Shown: positions 4,376 through 6,886 of the stretch, in pieces
Layout of the letters: the number at the start of each line of letters is the position of its first letter
Position numbering within the stretch: the stretch's first letter is position 1
DNA from: Rikenellaceae bacterium
GTDB taxonomy: Bacteria; Bacteroidota; Bacteroidia; Bacteroidales; Rikenellaceae
DNA: 6,886 bases
Assembly (NCBI GenBank): GCA_020859875.1
Contig: JAJBVJ010000054.1
Span: 1 to 6,886 of the forward strand
Direction: 5' to 3'
Program-made: the position numbers and the translations under genes
The notes under the pieces: generated by a model
The model's input: only the letters and a program-made list of their open reading frames with translations
What the model was told of the DNA's origin: nothing
The model's database searches: none

Positions 4376-6640
4376 ATGTTCAGAAATCTTTGTAAAAACC
4401 TTTCCCCGGCCGCGGTCTTTGCTCTGGCGGCCGTATCGTGCGGAGGCGGTGCGGAAGCAGCTCAGCCTCAAATAGATTACACCCAGTATGTGGACCAGTA
4501 TATCGGAACGGGTGACCACGGACATGTCTTTATGGGCGCTAACGTTCCCTTCGGGCTTGTCCAGCTCGGCCCGTCGCAGATCACTCAGGGGTGGGACTGG
4601 TGTTCCGGGTACCACTTCAGCGATTCCACTATCGTGGGCTTCGGCCATATGCACCTGAGCGGAACCGGCATCGGTGACCTGGGGGATATTTCCTTCATGC
4701 CGGTGATCGGTGATGTAAAGACCACTACCGGACAGTTGCCCGATCCCGAGTCGGGCCTTTATTCCTTCTTCAGCCATGAGAGCGAAGACTTCCGCCCCGG
4801 ATATTACAAAGTACACCTGGATCGTTACGGGATCGACGTTGAACTTACAGCCACCAAAAGGGCCGGGTTCCACAAATATACCTTCCCCGCATCGTCCGAA
4901 GCGAAGGTGGTGATCGACCTCTCGCACGGCATCGGCTGGGATGAACCCACAGAAGGCTATATTGTACAGGAGAGCGATACCCGGGTCTCGGGCTACCGAT
5001 ATTCGACGGGATGGGCCAAAGATCAGAAAATATACTTTACGGCGGAATTCTCCAAACCGATGAAGAATTTTACGGTCTCGGACGGCCTTGCGGCCAAACC
5101 GGGAACGTCACTTACAGCCCGCAATACATACGGACAGGCCCTTTTCGATACGGAGGAGGACGAGCAAATATATATCCGGGTGGGTCTTTCTCCGGTCAGC
5201 ATCGATAATGCCAAGGCGAACCTTGCGGCGGAGATCGCCGAATGGGATTTCGACAGAGTGGCGGGCGATGCCCTGGCGGCATGGAACCACCAGCTATCCA
5301 AGATTAAAGTCGAAGGTGCGAGCGAGGTGGACAAGAGGGTTTTTTATACGGCGATGTACCATTCGATGATCGCTCCATCCATCTTCCACGACCTGAACGG
5401 CCAGTACAGCGGTTCCGATGCCAAGATATACGAGGACGACTCGTTCGTAAATTATACAACATTTTCCCTGTGGGACACATACCGGGCGGCGCAGCCTCTT
5501 ATGACTATCATCCATCCGGAACTCATCCACGATATTTCCCGCACATTCCTGCATATTTTCGAGCAACAGGGTAAACTTCCCGTTTGGCATCTGGTAGGTA
5601 ATGAAACCGACTGTATGGTCGGTAACCCGGGTATACCGGTGCTGGCGGACATGATCCTCAAGGGTTTCGACATCCCGGTCGACCGGGCTCTCGAAGCTAT
5701 GACCACATCGGCCCTTCTGGATGAGCGGGGACTCGGACTGTTGAAGCAATACGGGTATATACCGTTCGACCTCGACCCCGACCACGAGACGGTGGCAAAA
5801 GGACTGGAATATGCGCTTGCCGACTGGTCGCTGGCACAGGTCGCGCTTAAAGCCGGGGACGACGATACTTATGAATATTTCAACGAGCGGAGTAAATCTT
5901 ACAGGCATTACTTCGATAAGAATACCGGTTTTATGCGCGGGGTGTCTTCCACGGGCCAGTTCCGCGAACCGTTCAACCCTTTTCATTCTTCGCACCGCAT
6001 CGACGATTATACCGAAGGCAATGCATGGCAGTATACCTGGCTGGTTCCGCACGATGTTCCGGGGCTGGTCGAACTATTCGGCAGCGAAGAGAAATTCGTG
6101 GAGAAACTCGATTCTTTGTTCGTCGTGCAGGGCGATCTCGGGGCCGAGGCTTCACCGGATATTTCCGGCCTTATCGGGCAGTATGCCCACGGCAACGAAC
6201 CCAGTCATCAGGTACTCTATATGTATGCCTACGTCGGACAACCCTGGAAAACGGCTCCGTTGGTGCGAAAAGTGTTGACCGAACTCTACCACGACCAACC
6301 GGCCGGCCTTAGCGGCAACGAAGACGTAGGGCAGATGTCTTCGTGGTATATACTCTCCTCGCTCGGGTTCTACCAGGTCGAACCGGCCGGCGGGCGATAT
6401 ATTTTCGGAAGTCCGCTGTTCGACAGGGCGCAGATAAACGTAGGCAATGGTAAGGTATTCGAAATCATCGCCCACGATAACAGTGCGCAGAATATCTATA
6501 TCCAGTCGATAAAACTCGACGGTAAGGATTATACCAAATCATATATAGATTACCCGGACATCGTCCGCGGTGGCAAACTCGAATTCCAAATGGGCCCCGC
6601 CCCTTCGCAGTTCGGCACGGCCCTGCAGGACAGGCCGTAA
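4376..6640 (+). CDS. GH92 family alpha-mannosidase, lipoprotein
   Basis: A full-length 754-aa glycoside hydrolase family 92 enzyme: a calcium-dependent, inverting exo-alpha-mannosidase that in Bacteroidetes trims mannose from N-glycans and yeast-type mannans. The lipoprotein signal (MFRNLCKNLSPAAVFALAAVSC) gives a lipidated Cys22. The start is ATG 4376; an in-frame TTG at 4343 would put eleven polar residues before the signal and is rejected. The N-terminal beta-sandwich domain (about 33-260) opens with YVDQYIGTGDHGHVFMGANV and has the GFGHMHLSGTG motif (88-98). The catalytic (alpha/alpha)6 domain follows with FSLWDTYR (363-370), GNETDCMVGNPG (408-419), TEGNAWQYTW (546-555, with E547 the likely catalytic acid), HGNEPSH (605-611) and GNEDVGQMSSWY (647-658, with E649/D650 at the catalytic-base position). 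All expected catalytic motifs are present, so it should be active. The linkage it cuts cannot be fixed from sequence: the HGNEPSHQ segment differs from the HENEPSHH that I recall from alpha-1,2-specific members. It is monocistronic, between two strong terminators. Confidence 0.96.
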   Translation: MFRNLCKNLSPAAVFALAAVSCGGGAEAAQPQIDYTQYVDQYIGTGDHGHVFMGANVPFGLVQLGPSQITQGWDWCSGYHFSDSTIVGFGHMHLSGTGIGDLGDISFMPVIGDVKTTTGQLPDPESGLYSFFSHESEDFRPGYYKVHLDRYGIDVELTATKRAGFHKYTFPASSEAKVVIDLSHGIGWDEPTEGYIVQESDTRVSGYRYSTGWAKDQKIYFTAEFSKPMKNFTVSDGLAAKPGTSLTARNTYGQALFDTEEDEQIYIRVGLSPVSIDNAKANLAAEIAEWDFDRVAGDALAAWNHQLSKIKVEGASEVDKRVFYTAMYHSMIAPSIFHDLNGQYSGSDAKIYEDDSFVNYTTFSLWDTYRAAQPLMTIIHPELIHDISRTFLHIFEQQGKLPVWHLVGNETDCMVGNPGIPVLADMILKGFDIPVDRALEAMTTSALLDERGLGLLKQYGYIPFDLDPDHETVAKGLEYALADWSLAQVALKAGDDDTYEYFNERSKSYRHYFDKNTGFMRGVSSTGQFREPFNPFHSSHRIDDYTEGNAWQYTWLVPHDVPGLVELFGSEEKFVEKLDSLFVVQGDLGAEASPDISGLIGQYAHGNEPSHQVLYMYAYVGQPWKTAPLVRKVLTELYHDQPAGLSGNEDVGQMSSWYILSSLGFYQVEPAGGRYIFGSPLFDRAQINVGNGKVFEIIAHDNSAQNIYIQSIKLDGKDYTKSYIDYPDIVRGGKLEFQMGPAPSQFGTALQDRP

Positions 6641-6655
6641 AGGGGAGATCGATTG

Positions 6656-6694
6656 TAAAAATTACGGCGCCGCACTGCGGCGCCGTAATTTTTA
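6656..6694 (+). terminator. Strong bidirectional intrinsic terminator after the GH92 gene
   Basis: An 18-bp perfect stem with an ACT loop: TAAAAATTACGGCGCCGC (6656-6673) pairs with the complement at 6677-6694. It begins 15 bases past the GH92 stop. The A-run on the left and T-run on the right make it work in both directions, so it would also stop minus-strand read-through from the tRNA side. The stretch from 6695 to 6800 holds nothing I can support. Confidence 0.9.
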
Positions 6695-6800
6695 TGTCGA
6701 TAGGGGTGACATTGGAAAGTGGAAATATCGGGTGGGTATACCATTTAGGAGATGTAGACACCGTTTTCCTACGTATGATACAAGATGATGTTCTGGAAAC

Positions 6801-6830
6801 AAGGAAGGAGGTCTTCAGACCTCCTTCCTT
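6801..6830 (-). terminator. Hairpin terminator downstream of the tRNA-Arg gene
   Basis: Positions 6801-6813 pair perfectly with 6818-6830 around TTCA. On the minus strand the hairpin starts 3 bases after the tRNA 3' end and is followed by GTTTCC. The T tail is short, but its position right behind a tRNA supports a transcription end. Confidence 0.75.
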
Positions 6831-6832
6831 TG

Positions 6833-6886
6833 TGATTCCGACAGGACTCAAACCTGTAACCTTCTGATCCGTAGTCAGATGCTCTA
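6833..6886 (-). tRNA. tRNA-Arg (anticodon ACG), 3' part only
   Basis: Read on the minus strand, the right edge gives a tRNA from the end of the D arm to the discriminator base. The D-stem 3' half is GAGC (6884-6881). The anticodon stem TCTGA/TCAGA encloses loop CTACGGA with anticodon ACG at 6872-6870, which after deamination of A34 to inosine reads CGU, CGC and CGA. The variable loop is AGGTT. The T arm is ACAGG/CCTGT with loop TTTGAGT. The 3' acceptor strand CGGAATC is followed by discriminator A at 6833. CCA is not encoded, so it must be added by the CCA-adding enzyme. The 5' acceptor strand and most of the D arm lie beyond the window. Confidence 0.93.

Noticed and set aside
5294..6052. A 252-aa minus-strand open frame inside the GH92 gene
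   Set aside because: It is antisense to the catalytic domain of a clear GH92 enzyme and has no family features; it is a shadow of the real coding strand.
361..6640. A polysaccharide utilisation locus or mannan-degrading operon
   Set aside because: The GH3-like and GH92 genes are on opposite strands, each with its own terminator, and no SusC, SusD or sensor pair is seen.
6801..6830. The hairpin arms contain AAGGAGGT and ACCTCCTT, the full Shine-Dalgarno and anti-Shine-Dalgarno sequences, suggesting a regulatory RNA
   Set aside because: Its position 3 bases behind a tRNA explains it as a terminator, no coding start follows on either strand, and Bacteroidota rarely use this pairing.
6465..6851. 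A 128-aa minus-strand frame between the tRNA and the GH92 3' end
   Set aside because: It runs through the tRNA, both terminators and the end of the GH92 gene, which makes a real protein very unlikely.
6833..6886. The tRNA 3' end as an attachment site for an integrated element
   Set aside because: No integrase, no direct repeat of the tRNA 3' end, and no mobile genes are present in the window.

Overview
The window looks like a piece of a Bacteroidota chromosome, most likely a gut Bacteroidales and perhaps Rikenellaceae/Alistipes-like. The reasons are a glycoside hydrolase family 3 (GH3) lipoprotein of the Bacteroidetes type, a GH92 alpha-mannosidase lipoprotein, start codons preceded by A/T-rich leaders instead of Shine-Dalgarno sites, and TAnnTTTG-like -7 boxes. 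The genus is inference; no marker gene is present.

Layout, left to right. Positions 1-248 (minus) hold the start of a gene cut by the left edge, probably an AraC-type regulator with an N-terminal cupin. A perfect 19-bp hairpin (303-344) separates it from a 764-aa GH3-like lipoprotein (361-2655, minus). Two tandem terminators (2751-2838) follow a small secreted Spy/CpxP-like protein (2878-3435, minus). A 291-bp intergenic region with a strong hairpin at 3589-3613 and a possible promoter then leads to a divergent plus-strand gene (3727-4167) for a 146-aa, very acidic, probably disordered protein that I do not recognise. It ends at a canonical terminator (4192-4226). A complete GH92 mannosidase lipoprotein follows (4376-6640, plus), ending at a strong bidirectional terminator (6656-6694). 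The right edge holds the 3' part of a tRNA-Arg(ACG) gene on the minus strand, with its own terminator hairpin.

Each gene appears to be its own transcription unit, so no operon is visible. The two hydrolase-type lipoproteins would both face the periplasm or cell surface. The GH92 would trim alpha-mannosides from N-glycan or mannan-type substrates. No SusC/SusD pair or sugar transporter lies in the window, so a polysaccharide utilisation locus cannot be claimed.

The most interesting item is the GH3-like protein. Its fold and family signatures are well kept and the frame is intact for 764 codons, but the catalytic nucleophile Asp is Met381 and several residues that normally line the sugar-binding -1 subsite are also changed. 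It reads as a maintained pseudoenzyme rather than an active beta-glycosidase. Second is the acidic protein with internal repeats and a Cys-Gly-Cys motif.
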